From contig CAADRB010000031.1 in the NCBI GenBank assembly GCA_900708905.1, positions 1,194,542-1,258,541 on the forward strand: a DNA stretch of 64,000 bases. Reading direction: 5' to 3'. Source of the stretch: Hymenolepis diminuta. Lineage: Eukaryota > Platyhelminthes > Cestoda > Cyclophyllidea > Hymenolepididae. Both the position numbers and the translations under genes were made by a program. Below, one piece after another: positions 26,518 through 39,030 of the stretch. A model generated the notes under the pieces. It saw only the letters and a list, made by a program, of their open reading frames with translations. It made no database searches and was not told the origin of the DNA. The first letter of the stretch is position 1, and each line of letters opens with the position of its first letter.

Positions 26518-28715
26518 ATTTGGCTTCTGGAACGAAAAATCTATCCAGCAGTTCTAACAGAAACCAAAACTGCTGAAATTTCAAAAAGGTTGCTCTCCAA
26601 ACTCTTTAGAGAAAGAATGGATTAACAGGCACCTGGATGCTGTAATGAAAGACCTGATGTGTAAATGTGAAAATATCATCATTATGAGAGATTTTAAATG
26701 CCGGCTTGGTCTGGATGTGCATGTAAATCACAAGAATGTAGTTGGCTGTTTGACACCTCGGAAATTGGACTGAGCCTGTCAAGCTTTTGTGAAATAAATA
26801 ATCCTTAAGTTGTTAAACCTTTTTTTTTACGAAAACCTGATAAAAGACAATGTATGTGGTACAATCCAAGAACAGGTCAAAGTGTTTCACGGAAAAGTGG
26901 TCACATTTCTCGATTTACAAACGTGTCGAGAAGCAGATGCAGGTTATGATCATTGCTTGATTATATCAAATCTCAGAATTGAATCTAAATCGGAAAAAGT
27001 TTCGTAGACATACAAATCAGACAAGAATTTGACAACTAAATAAGGAGATTTTGATAATATAAAAGCATAAATACCGTTAATAATAAATCCTCTACAAGAC
27101 GACCCCGGAACGCAAGAACTTGGAGCATAATAATATGATAAAAGTTATTGCAAAGAATACTCATAAGGTATATCAGAAACACCGTTCTAGTATTGGAAAA
27201 ATGAAGCCATAATATGAAATGGTCCAGGAAAATTTGTGCGCCAAATTATTAGGGAAGGAAAGAGCGATGAAAAACTGGCTTAGTGACCAATCTCCTGAAG
27301 TGCAAAATAAATATACTTAAAGGAAAAATTGGCAGTTTCAGGAATTTTTGACTGTTACTGAACCCAGAAAAACCTGCAGCTTACTTCAACAAGTTCTGCT
27401 GAAAACCTTCCGCATATTCGAAGCGAAATAAATTTGTCGCTGATTCCAGCTCTTTGGCTAAAATTATACTGAATTCTTTGGCTGTCGGTCGGTATAAGCT
27501 GATGTAATCATTACTATTACACAACTATCTAAAGATACAAACCTGACACCAAAGAAACCAAAAGAGCAAAACTAAAATTGAAAACTTGGAAACGTCTAGG
27601 AGCTGATGGCTTACAATCTGAGCTTATTAAGTGAAGCGGGCCATCAGTAATTTTTAATTATTTTTGGCGAGCAGGATCCCAATACCCCGATCCTAGGTGG
27701 ATGCTGAAATGATTAGTGCTTACAAGGGTTAAGGAATAAGAACTGATCTAGCTGACTACCTAAATATTTTCCTTAGTGACATGGTGGGGAAATACTTTGC
27801 ATCAGTGGCCTGCGAAAGGCTTAATTTACATAGGAGTAGACGATGATCAAATGTGCAACATGGATTTTGTGCTGGTATGTCGATGGAACAAGCAATCCTT
27901 GTTGAAAGAAAAGTAATCCAGGAAGTTGTCAACCCGCATTATGGGACAGTACTTATCTTTTTGACTTAAGGCAGGTCTTTGATTCACTACTCTTTCTACG
28001 ATTTTAAAAAAACTTTGACAACTTGAGTGGCCTCGAAACATAGTTAACTGCCTTATAAAACTATTAGATGCTCCTAAAAGACATATAAAGGACTCAAGTG
28101 GGGCATTTCTATGTAGAGGGACGTCAGACAAGGATCTATTGAAGGTCCTATGCTCTTTAACATTGTATTCCGGCTTTTATGAGGGGAAATCTATACAACC
28201 AGCAGGTAGTGGACAATTTGAATCTTGAGCTCTGAAGGAGGCGAGTGGTTACTGATGCATCTGTAAAACTTTTACGCAGATGTAAATTAATACTAGATAA
28301 GTAGGCTGTGAAAATTGCGTATGAAAGCGGTCTCGATGTACTTAGATTCAGTTCTCTAACAGTCATATTTTAGTTAGATGAACACGGAATTCATCAAGTG
28401 AGTTCCTTTGCATTGTTTGGCTCTTCTGCGAATGATACAGATATGGCCGCTGATACAACAATAAATAAATGTCATGAAGGCCAATAGACAGCTACTGATT
28501 TTCAGGACAGTTCTAAGGTAGAAAGTACCTTCGATTAAAAATCAGGCCAATTGCTGGAAACACTGAGGCTGTTCTTTACTGTCTTTCTGCTGTTGTCTGT
28601 CGCAAGGTCGATGATAACATGTTAAAGGTCGTTCAGAACATAGCTCAGTGGATGATACTGGACCTGTGCAGCATACGTGAGTTGAGTGTTAAATTGCTGA
28701 AAGAAAAATCTCTCT
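26518..28715 (+). mobile_element. Degenerate non-LTR retrotransposon (LINE)
   Basis: Plus-strand fragments occur in the order of a LINE ORF2. Endonuclease: KFGFWNEKSI (from 26518, compare TWNVRSL), IIIMRDFKCRLG (about 26675-26710, compare IIMGDFNAKVG) and DLQTCREADAGYDHCLI (about 26910-26965, compare RGADVGSDHHLV). Reverse transcriptase: LGADGLQSELIK (about 27597-27632, compare GPDGI-AELLK), an HGFCAGMSMEQAIL box near 27850-27900 (compare GFRPGRSTEDAI) and RQGSIEGPMLFNIVF (about 28124-28170, compare RQGCxLSPLLFNIV). A KVVQNIAQWMILDL stretch near 28630 resembles the LINE C-terminal QN-A motif. Many stops and frameshifts break it. No poly-A tail or target duplication was found. Confidence 0.65.
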
Positions 28716-31510
28716 GAGAAATCAGTTAGATCTAACGAATTAGTCACATATTTTGTAGGCGAATGCCAAACTCCTTTTAGTGGTTTCTAAGTACAAATCA
28801 GGTTAGATTGAAATAACTGCTCTGCAAACGTTGTGGTTATTGCTTTGAGGATATCTCAAACTTTCATCACGTCTGACAGCAGATTACAATGTATCTTAAG
28901 GTTTTAATCCTCTCTCCTCCTCTCCAACCACATATATACATCTTGTCAGAAAACTCGTTGTTGAAAACGTTCATAGTGACTTCATGGATTGGTTTTAGCT
29001 TGCGTCTCTGATAGGAATTTAAATGTATATTTGTAGTCCAGTCTCCTATCTTCATATTCTTGGGGACCTAGAGTTAAAAAGATCGCTGGGGTTTGCGGTA
29101 TTTAATAATAAAGACCAATTTAAGTTAAAACAACTGGAAAAAGTATCTCGATATTTTAATAGCTGACCAAAGCCAAAGGTATTTTTTTGCTTTTTCTTAT
29201 CTAAAGTCTGTGAGTGTTGCGCCTTCCAAGCAAAGCTCTACGATGCACCCTCCCCAAGTAAGCATGATTTATTTTTATTATTAGTCGTAGTGTTTTTGGA
29301 AGGGCTGCATTAGAGGATGGGATCTACAAGCATCTCGAGAAAGGTTTTTCATTGCCAAGCAGCGAAATTTCAAAATTTATGGCTTAATGATTATTTATTG
29401 ATAATTCTTACCTTACGTAGGTTCTGTGGATAACTAGTTATTAACTTCATTTCTATTGATTCAATAAAGGTTATGATACCTTGTTCCTTTCTGGTAAATT
29501 CACATAAATTTTTCACAGTTTCTTTGCAACTTAAACTTAGATGATTTTACTGCTTTGGCAGGTTCATCATATATAAGTAAAGCAGTAATATTAATAACGT
29601 ATTCAGTGTTAACTTCCATTTTTGACGACATTCACAATCATAACTCAGAGATGTTGATGTAATAAGGAAAATTTGAAAGAAGTTCAAGTGATCTTTGATG
29701 GATCTCTTTTATTAATATATTTTTTATCACAATTATCGTTTTATTTATTCCAGTTAATTACATAATTTCAAAGCAACCTACATAAGGAATGCCGTCGAAT
29801 CTTATGCACCTCCGTTCGTAGAGCATTTTTCCAAAAATTACACGTTCTAGTATTTGCTACTTCTTCTCGTAAAATCATTCAGAGACATGAACCTTAACAA
29901 GCAGGAATCCTTTGACCTTTATACTAAATAAAACGTTACCTGAATGCTTTTTCGCCTGTATGTGCCACATTTTTAAATATTTTGAAATTACAACAAGTTG
30001 TCAGTTTTAATCAATAACGAAAAGTAAAGGCGGAGAATTATTATATTCGAAAAAGTGCCTAATATTTGAAGAATTACTTTTCATAAACTCAAATACTATT
30101 TAATTTGCTAATTTATATATAAATAAAGCGAAAATAATGTGTTTTCTAAATATAAACCGTAACTTATGCAGTGTCAAACGCAGTTCTCCATAAGGTTCTC
30201 TGTATTTTTAAATGTTGGGAAACATACCAAATTATCATTATTATATGTAATCAGGTGTTGGTGCGAAAACTTTAAAGGATCATTAGGGAGGCATATGTTC
30301 AGACCGAAGCAAAGATCGCAAAGAACTATCAAACAAAACTCAGATTCTCTAATAGAGTGCATAACGGTTTGGGAAACTGCAGACAGCAGAATTCTTACTT
30401 CCAATAAAACATTTGCATTCTTGAGCTCCTTAGTTGTTTCAGTCGCATATTAACATTGAAGATTGTTGACTCTTACATATGGTTTTATTAGTACTCGATC
30501 GTTTATGAACTGAGGTGTGATTTTATTTGTATGATCATACAATTACACAACCAGTTTCTAAGGCGTTTGAAAAAAGAAGCGAGCACATGCTCATTAAGTT
30601 TTAAGTTTAAAAGATTGGACAGTAAAACCGATCTCGTTTAACAGACGCGGAGTGGTTTGGTGGTAAGTTTAGTAACTAGTGCAAATCAAACCAACCCAGT
30701 TTTACCTACTTTATAAATCTTAGTGTTACTACTATAATAGTACCGCATAATTATCATTAACAGATCACGAAGAATGTATGCATGGTTTATCATGAGGAAC
30801 TGCAGAGAGTACTAGTGGCTTGGAGGTCTTGGCAATATCCTAACATATCATCTTTTGATACCGTTATGGTGAAAACTGCAGTTTATTCTTAAGGAATATT
30901 ACGTTTCTCTGAAGATTGTCACATCAATTAAATGGAAACTTACTACCACACACAAACTGCACTTATTTGTTACTTCATACATACTAAGACCTAGATACGT
31001 TAACTAAATCTCACATTAATATGTACTCTACCGTTAGAATTGTATAACCAGACAATTTGGACAGATCTGATGACTCGGGAAGTCAATGATGCTCAGGTTG
31101 TGGCTTTCGGAAGTGAGTCTACCAAATTGGAACTAACCTAGATCCCATGAAGTTATAATCCTTTATTAAACTAAATAATTGATTAATGTTTAATCTCATT
31201 GAACATTTATTTATTCTGTAATATGCAACTCTGATGCTTTAACTAAGGCGGTAAAATGACAATTCATTGAACTATTAATATTTTTAATATGTATGTAATA
31301 TAACACGTTATATTTTCTGCAATGTGTTATTAATGAAAATCGTCTTTAAATATGCAGGAAGAATTTTTTATCAATTGTTTAAATCCATTTATTTATTTTT
31401 TGTCTAACTTTTGAAGATTAATTTGCAAAAGTGACGAAATTTAAGTGGTATCTCGTAGCAGGAAAAGTTTAATTGCTTAATTGAATAGGCTTCTTTTATA
31501 ACGCTGAGGA
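28716..31510. other. Noncoding stretch before the MITE-like element
   Basis: No recognisable gene. An ATG frame at 30166-30453 (95 codons) resembles no family, and its antisense strand is also open (30404-30174), so it is probably chance. Confidence 0.4.
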
Positions 31511-31513
31511 CTA

Positions 31514-31744
31514 TCGGGGCCACATCGATTGAATAGATGGAATAAGTCATGTCACTCGTGTCGTCATATCAGTTCGGAGGTTGCAGGAAAGCCACTCCAA
31601 TCTATTAATAAGTACAATATCCAGGTCCCGCTGTGTGTTTGCATGTCTATCATCACGCCGAGACACCGACAACGAGACATGACTGACATCCAACGAAGAC
31701 ATATGACTTGACTTATTCCATCTATTCGATCGATGTGGCCCCGA
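31514..31744. mobile_element. 231-bp element with 36-bp terminal inverted repeats (MITE-like)
   Basis: The left arm, 31514-31549, begins TCGGGGCCACATCGATTGAA. The right arm, 31709-31744, is its reverse complement with a single mismatch (position 16 of the arm). The interior is about 160 bases and encodes nothing recognisable. Near-perfect 36-bp arms imply a young or recently mobile nonautonomous DNA transposon. No clear target-site duplication is seen next to the arms (CTA on the left, CAG on the right), so the superfamily is open. Confidence 0.75.
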
Positions 31745-34700
31745 CAGATGGTCTCTCAACATTATTACAATGTAATTTTTGACTTTAAAGATAAGGCATA
31801 AAGTGAATAAAGGGAAAGGATAGTCGATTATTAGCTTCTGGGAAAGAAAAATGTAGGTAATCATAAAATTAGTAGAAAATGAGAATCAGTTCCATCTTCT
31901 AAGGCTTTGAAATTAATAGTCATGTTGTCAGTTACAGCTTCTATTTTAGGGAAGGAAAAATTTAATCGCTATTTATATCGGATCTCAATAACTTGAAACG
32001 AGTGTCTTTTTTTGTAAATCATATACAGATAAAGGGACGAGTCACCCATCAAACGGCCACATCCCTCTGTCTAGCAGGCTAAAATAAAGGTTTAAGTAAA
32101 ATTGGTAGATTGCTGGGGTTGGGAGGAAAATATCATCCCCTAGTGTTAGTGAAAATTGGATGGACCAAAAATCAGCCCAGGGAGGGGATACAAAAGGAGT
32201 TTCCACGTGGTTTCCCGTAAAATTATTACAGATCACCCAGATCACAGACTCCGTTGATCAATGTTCGCCTCTCTTATTCCATATTTAAGACGTTAAATAT
32301 ATATATGGGTTGTTTTTATTTTAATAGATTGCTGCTAAAAGTACAGCCAGCTAATGCTGGCAGCTCAATGGTTCGTCTTTACCAACGCTCGAAACTAGAG
32401 TGGAGATCAAAATGAATGGAACAAGGTTTCAATTTTGCCAACCACTCTCTTCAAAGTGGGTCATCCTTAAATTATTTAAGCCAATAAAGTCTTATTTATT
32501 ACGGCTTGAATCAAAAGGAAATCGTTACTACTCTCGACTGAAATTTACTGGTCCTGATTTATCTGCCCTTAGTTAAATTAAACTTACCATCCTTTTCCAT
32601 CTCATATTTTGGTAAGATTTTAATCTAGTTCCTTTAATAATGAACTAGCATTAAGACAATATGCATCAGCAGAAGAATACTAAAATATGCGTTTTGCACC
32701 AAATGACGACAAATATTTGGCAGTAATTCCAAACTAATGGACATTTCAAATATCTAAGAATAAATTTACATCATCGCTATACTGATGTTAAGCACAAATG
32801 TTAGGCAAGAACCATAAATCCAGCTTTTAGAATACGGTGCTTAGCCATTAAAATATTTTCATGTAATAAATTTAGTCTCAGTTAAAGTATTCACAGGATT
32901 CTAATAAATTATATATATATTACAATTTAATCCTTAATCTCACGTGTTGACATTTTGCCATCTTTTCCAATTCCTCAAAGAGTGCTTTTATAGGTCTTAA
33001 CTGCTGAGATTAGGTTTATGGTACTATTCTTCAGTGCGAAACTTTCAATTTCGGCAACAGAAAATGCCTCTTCCAAATCCGCAAAACTAACAAATTCAGT
33101 ATATTCCACTCTTTCGACTTAATATACTAGGAATCTTGATAAATTTTAGGTACCGATGACGTTCAATCTATAAAAAAAATCATTTGCAATGTTAAGTTTA
33201 AAAGATATACTTACGGATGGAACTCATAGTTAAATTTAATGGCAATAGAGTTCACATCCCTTGAAACAACAAAGAACTAGAAGTGCTTGTCTTCTAATTC
33301 GGGAGAAGAGATTAATCAAGTAACACGTTCCATGTCGGTTTGCCATAATCTGAAGTTCTGCGATTTAGTTGAAATGCACTACTCCTTACTCCAAAACTGC
33401 GCTTTAATGTACATTTTGTCAGAATGGGAAATTGGATATTTAATTGCGATAAATCAATCTTAGACGAGAAAGCTACTTCAACAAGTTCTCTTTCTTTTGA
33501 TACCAATTCTTGTTCTCATTAGTGTATGGATTGAGACGAGCAAGAACCAAAACCAATCTCGTAGTTCATTGCTGTTATTATTTGCGCATAAATATTTTTT
33601 ACGCTAAAGAATGTGAAATAAATAGTGCAAGCATGGAAACAAATTAAATATGCGTTGATATTGTTGATAATGACTAGGGAAATCTAAGTAAAATTTTAAC
33701 TTTGGGGTGAATTAGATTTATTTATATTTTGCTGAAAATTTTACCTCATGCAAACGAACAGCTCCGCAATTCTACAATTTGAGTAATGGCACCGCCCAGA
33801 TGATCGACTCCAGATGAGTGTTTTTTTATTACAGAACAAATTTGGAATGGTGACTTATAGGTTTATGCAAATGCAAACAAATGGAGGTTTCAACTCTTGA
33901 AGTTTGTGTTTATCAAAGTGATAAACATACCCATTGAAATTACTCTGGTGACATGCATACCTTTGCGCCTTTATCAGTAATGTGTTGCGCACATGGGCGA
34001 CTCAGCTTAGAATTGGGATCCGTTTTCAATGACCTAATACAGGCAACTTTAACCTTTTCATATGCAGCGAAAGAAAGCTTCCTACTGCATTGCCTCATAT
34101 TGGGGACAAGTGAATATCCTGAACATTAAAATACTGACATTCAGAGATTATTTTATATTTCATTCAGTCCCACGGCGTACAGGACCGAATATTTCGGTGT
34201 TTTCGTGTCATTTCCAATCCTTTACCAGGATTATTCATCAGCGTTCTATAGGACTCTCCCTTGGTATCAATCAAGATCTGATAATGACATTTCCATAAGT
34301 GACATATTCACATCTCTTTCTTGGATAAAAGAAATTAGATTGCATTACTTTTTTTTGGTTTTCTACAAATTGAATTCTTTAAGTCATGTACCACTCAAAA
34401 CAAATAGTAATAATATTAATAAATTGTCCTACCGAATTTTTTTATCAAGAATGAAATTATGCATATCATATACAGTTTTATTAGAAACCGGTATCTTGGT
34501 AAAATGGGCTGAAATTATAGGATGGTACTAATCCAAGTGATATGTGTAGTGATCTTGGTGTTAAAAAGGAGCGCTTGTCCGACTATAATTATATGTCAAA
34601 TTTTGTGTACTATTTTAATCGCACAAAATAAAATGGATTGACTAATAATATTTGCATCATCCTTATTTATTTAATCTACGGACTTAAAAAGATACCTGGG

Positions 34701-35820
34701 TGAAATCATTAAGCACTTTACTATTAGTCAGCTACTGTTTAGAGACCACCAACGTATGACAGAGTAGATTTGCTTAGCTGCTGCTGCTTCCTAAATCGCT
34801 TTAAACGTTACTAGAAAAAGAAAAGGAATTGACCGAGGCGCCCGCCTTTTACCCAATTTGTCGAGAAAGATTTGGAAGAAACGGTGACGCTCAATAAGAC
34901 TTGCTAATTCAGCAAAATAAAATTGATCGGTATCTTGAAAGATAAGAATTGGGTCACAGGCAAAACAAATTGAAGCTCAATATGCCAAAGATGGAGAACA
35001 AAGAAAAGCGTAGTATGATGACAGGTAATGGCGGGTAGGAAATAGGCCACTACATATGTAGGTGCTTTTTTCTGCCTTAAAAGCCAAATATATTATTATT
35101 TGACAGGTGATAACTCTCAGCTCTATGGCTATGAGGATGACAACGACATTACTACCTGGTCCTTGAATCGTCAATTGCTTCAGATGTGTATTTTTACTGC
35201 TATTATACGAATTAGATTTGATTTACGTAATTTGTGACTGCATATACACACGGATAAAAATCGCGCTTCAAGAAAACTGGCAACCTGAAGCGGCCTATAA
35301 ATCCCAAAAACATTTTTCCTCTATTTCGACTGATATTGAAAATGGTATTTTTGCATATTCTTCTTAAGTGCATTTGGAACTACACCACAATACTACGCAC
35401 CACACTCTTTGTGTAGACATTGATTACTGTTGATTAAAGTGTGAATGAGACGTCATGAACAGTACACTGAACCGAACTGTTCTACAGGATCTTAATTAAT
35501 TTCCCGTATTTCATGTATGGGATATCTAATTATCAAAATAAAACTGGATTTATTATCACCTAATAGTTTATTTCTGATATGATAGTATAAAATTAAGCTA
35601 CTTACATTGTTTTAGTAGCATGCTGCAATAATTCTCATTTTTGATTACAGTTTAGGAATTTGATTCAGCGCCTTTGATCAATAAAATAAAGAATTAATCC
35701 ACATCTTTTAATATATTATTCCAATGTGATTCCATTAATGTAACCACCACTCTTTGTACTCCATATAACTAAATCAAATAATCGTCATATTTTGCTTTTA
35801 TTTCTGTAAATTTTGATTGA
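31745..35820. other. Noncoding stretch
   Basis: No gene seen. Overlapping plus frames at 34062-34298 and 34205-34531 and a minus frame at 33312-33506 have no family motifs, coding-like composition or splice context. Confidence 0.4.
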
Positions 35821-35823
35821 CCT

Positions 35824-35850
35824 GTAACGGTCCGTTACCTATATAAAACA
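35824..35850 (+). promoter_or_regulatory. Perfect palindrome followed by a TATA-like box
   Basis: GTAACGGTCCGTTAC at 35824-35838 is a perfect 15-base palindrome around one central T, giving two inverted TAACGG sites (the MYB-type core is YAACGG). TATATAAAA starts three bases after it. No gene I recognise lies downstream, so a promoter role is speculative. Confidence 0.3.
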
Positions 35851-38670
35851 TTAGTGGGGAAAATCGGAAGTTGAGAGAGGATTTATTTTCGCAATTCCTG
35901 TAGTTTGCTATAACCACGCCTTCTCCTTCTCCTCCTTTAAATGCATTGTGATCGGCTTGCATTAAATTGGAATATCTCAGAACAAAAGTACTCCGATAGA
36001 TTAATTTTTAAATTTATTCCAAGTTCCACATAGAATGTAAAATTTGCAATTCGTTTAATTTTATTTTGCAACTGCACTGAAGAAGTAGTCACTACCGCTT
36101 GTAATTTCATTAGAATGCTTAACCTGATTCCGAACTTAAGGCTAAATTGATCCCCCTTACCTCAGCTACTAAGCTCTTGTGACCTCATTGTCAGTAGGTG
36201 TGACGTTTGAAAGAAAAACATTCCAGGCCATCGAAGGCGGTCATGCAAGGAGTGCGTTTTAAGTTTATCCACGTTCCATGTTATTAAAAATTAAATTCCG
36301 ACTTGGAGCTTTTGGTATACCTTTACTTTTCTTATATTTATCAGTTAATTTTCTTCTTCAATTTTTCTATTAGAGCTACTTCATCGCGGTAAATTTAAAA
36401 GACATTCTTCTATTTGAAAACGGAATTTAGAATATTCAAGTTCTATTATACACGACATTCTTGTATAAGCACTGTAACGGATGCTACACCAATGAGTCTC
36501 TTTGCTATACCAAAGTAATCCTCCTAAGCAGTCCGAATAGCCTCCAGCAGAGTCCTCTATTATCAATTCACTCCCAACTTAGCTAAGCTATGCCCAACGT
36601 GGTAAGAATCAGAAAGATGCTGAGTGGAGAGGGTTTACTGGCCACTTCGTTGCTTTTTTTGTTAAAAGCTTAGTCATCAAATACAAAACCAAGCTAGGCT
36701 GCAGGGATCTTGATTGCTGATTGGTTGAGGAGGTCTCTGCACACACGCCGCGCTTGTTTTCAACGCGACCGGTTACATGCCGCACTTCCCGTGGTGAGTT
36801 CAATCAGCCTTGTTAGCATTGTGCGCCCCTCAGCACTTCTGTAATGAGTCACTTAATGTTTTTGACCGGTTAAGAAATTGGGTATTGTCTGAATGAAGTC
36901 AGATCAGTTTGAAATTAGACCATTGAATCTGGTTTCTGGTACACTGTCCGATAAGAACAAATCAAAGATTCTCCTTACGCTGTCGCAAAGCCAATTTCAG
37001 GTTTACGCTCTCACAGGGCCATGGCTTGTGAGGAGCTAGCTCAGCGAAAATCTTACAACTAGGATTCAACTAAGAAGAGTCCGCCTTTGGGCTAATAAAT
37101 TCATCTTTGTCTTCATACCCTACAATTACTTTCGAGTTATCAGATAACAAACGGAACATGAAAATAAGCTAACAAGGTCAAGACTAAGACAAATCAATCA
37201 ATACGCCAGGGAAGACTTTAGTCTAACTGGTCTAAATCGATCATCTACATAGAATCTCGGCTCCAAAAGCATGAATCCCAAACTCAAGTGAATTTGGATG
37301 AAGGAAAGGTTAAATGCAAGGCTCCTAACACGTATTCGCTATTTTACATGAATAACTATAGACGGGGTTTCAAGTATTCGATTTCCAGACGCCTGAATTC
37401 TTACTAAAGACAAGAGTGGTTAAAATGTCTAATTTTAAATCGTCATCCTCAATGTTGTCATTAAATTCAATGAGAGAAGGAAGCAAAAATACCCAGAACA
37501 TGTCACTTAGAGATGAGTGGTAGAGTCGGAAAATTCCGTATCCTATGACCCAAATCTACCTCCCCTTTTCCGAAACTATATCCTTATATCTGTGCTTCTA
37601 ATAGTTCTGTTTGCATTATGCTACTTAGTTTAGTAAACATATGGATTTATATTTTCTTATTTTGTTAAATAGTCAAAACACCAATAGCTAATATATAATC
37701 TCTGTTCTGTGACATACGTAATGAGAATAAATATACATGTTTAAGGAAGACTGATGTTCAATCGTGATACCCATCCGCATCCCACAATTTAGTACTAAAA
37801 TTATTAATATTTAATTTTCCATTGAAGGAGATTTAAATTAGGCTTTCGTATAAGTATATTCCCATGATAGTGACAACCATTCATATTTAAAATACTCCAT
37901 CTAACTTCGACCTCAGGTAAAAATTAATGTCCCGTCACCTCGATTACGAGACTCTTGTGACTTGATTGTCAATTTAACCCCACTAAGTAATAAGTACGAA
38001 TCTTGCTGTCTAAATATATATCAGATTATTAGAGTTTAATCACGGCCTCGTCCACTCCCGTTCGCGTCCAAGTTAAGCCCGAAGTTAAGACATTTTGTTT
38101 GATAAGTTCAAATGTACTTTTACCGGGTTATTTTTTTTCCTTTTCAGTCCTCTTCACCAATTTGCCGAGGTATTTTACGATATCTTTTGTTTAAAGGCTT
38201 TCCCATTATTGAAAACGGCAGTTTTTTGCCATGAGTAATAAATTCAGACCATAAAGAGTGTATTCTCTTAAAATGAAATCTGATAGAACAAACTGGACTC
38301 AGATATGCGAAAGTTTTACGCTCTAAGATTTCAAAGATCGAATAAAGAGGTTAGTCAAACCCATTATTTATTGTAGAATTTTCTAAATATACCTTACTTA
38401 TAAAGCTTATCAATTCAACAGACTCCTAAATTACTAACTACCAACCAGGTGTACTTTCATATTAAAAGAGACCTTAGTCGAGTTAAAAATAATACGCCTT
38501 TTTCTTCCTTCCGGTTTAAATGGGTTACTGGAGCTAAGACGGTCATAGAGGTTGGCGGCAACATAGAACATTTATTTTATTTTCTTTTTTTCGAATTCAA
38601 ATATTTGCAATTCTCTCTTCTTAAATTGTATAAGCCTGAAAGAAAAAAAACAAGACAGATATTATCTCCC
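35850..38670. other. Noncoding stretch downstream of FoxF
   Basis: No supported gene. Plus-strand translation around 36930-37020 (DKNKSKILLTLSQSQFQVY) faintly resembles retroelement Gag text but is too short and broken to call. The frame at 38449-38700 starts with GTG and lies antisense to the FoxF 3' end. Confidence 0.35.
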
Positions 38671-38678
38671 GGAAATGA

Positions 38679-38688
38679 TTTATTTATT
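38679..38688 (-). terminator. Candidate FoxF polyadenylation signal
   Basis: On the minus strand the sequence reads AATAAATAAA, two overlapping AATAAA signals, about 345 bases past the predicted stop codon at 39031. Another AATAAA-type signal lies near 38571. Confidence 0.4.
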
Positions 38689-39030
38689 TTTAGTTTATAA
38701 AAATTACACATTCTCGATCAGCAGGAATAGAAAACAGTAAAGAAAAGATGATAATGATGAAGAAAAAAGTTGCAACTTATGTCAACGCTTGTAGGAAAAT
38801 CGTGAAGTAAGAAATCAGCTGATCTCGTTTTGTGATTAACCACCTCATTATGGAGTCTATGTACACACACAAAGAAGGGGAAGTTGGAATGACGCGAAAT
38901 GGGATTTGGGGATAACGGATACTGTTAATAACGGACAAAGTAATCAAACTAATTTAATTCTACTGGTTGAAGGACTTTAAAATATTCGGAGAGCAAAAGA
39001 AGACTTCACCAGTTTTCACAGTTGGAACAT

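Noticed and set aside
30166..30453. 95-codon ATG frame
   Set aside because: The antisense strand is open over the same bases and no family resemblance is visible.
34205..34531. 108-codon plus-strand frame
   Set aside because: AT-driven composition, overlapping frames, no motif.
36930..37300. Gag-like retroelement remnant
   Set aside because: Only one short weak resemblance; no protease, reverse transcriptase or LTR nearby.
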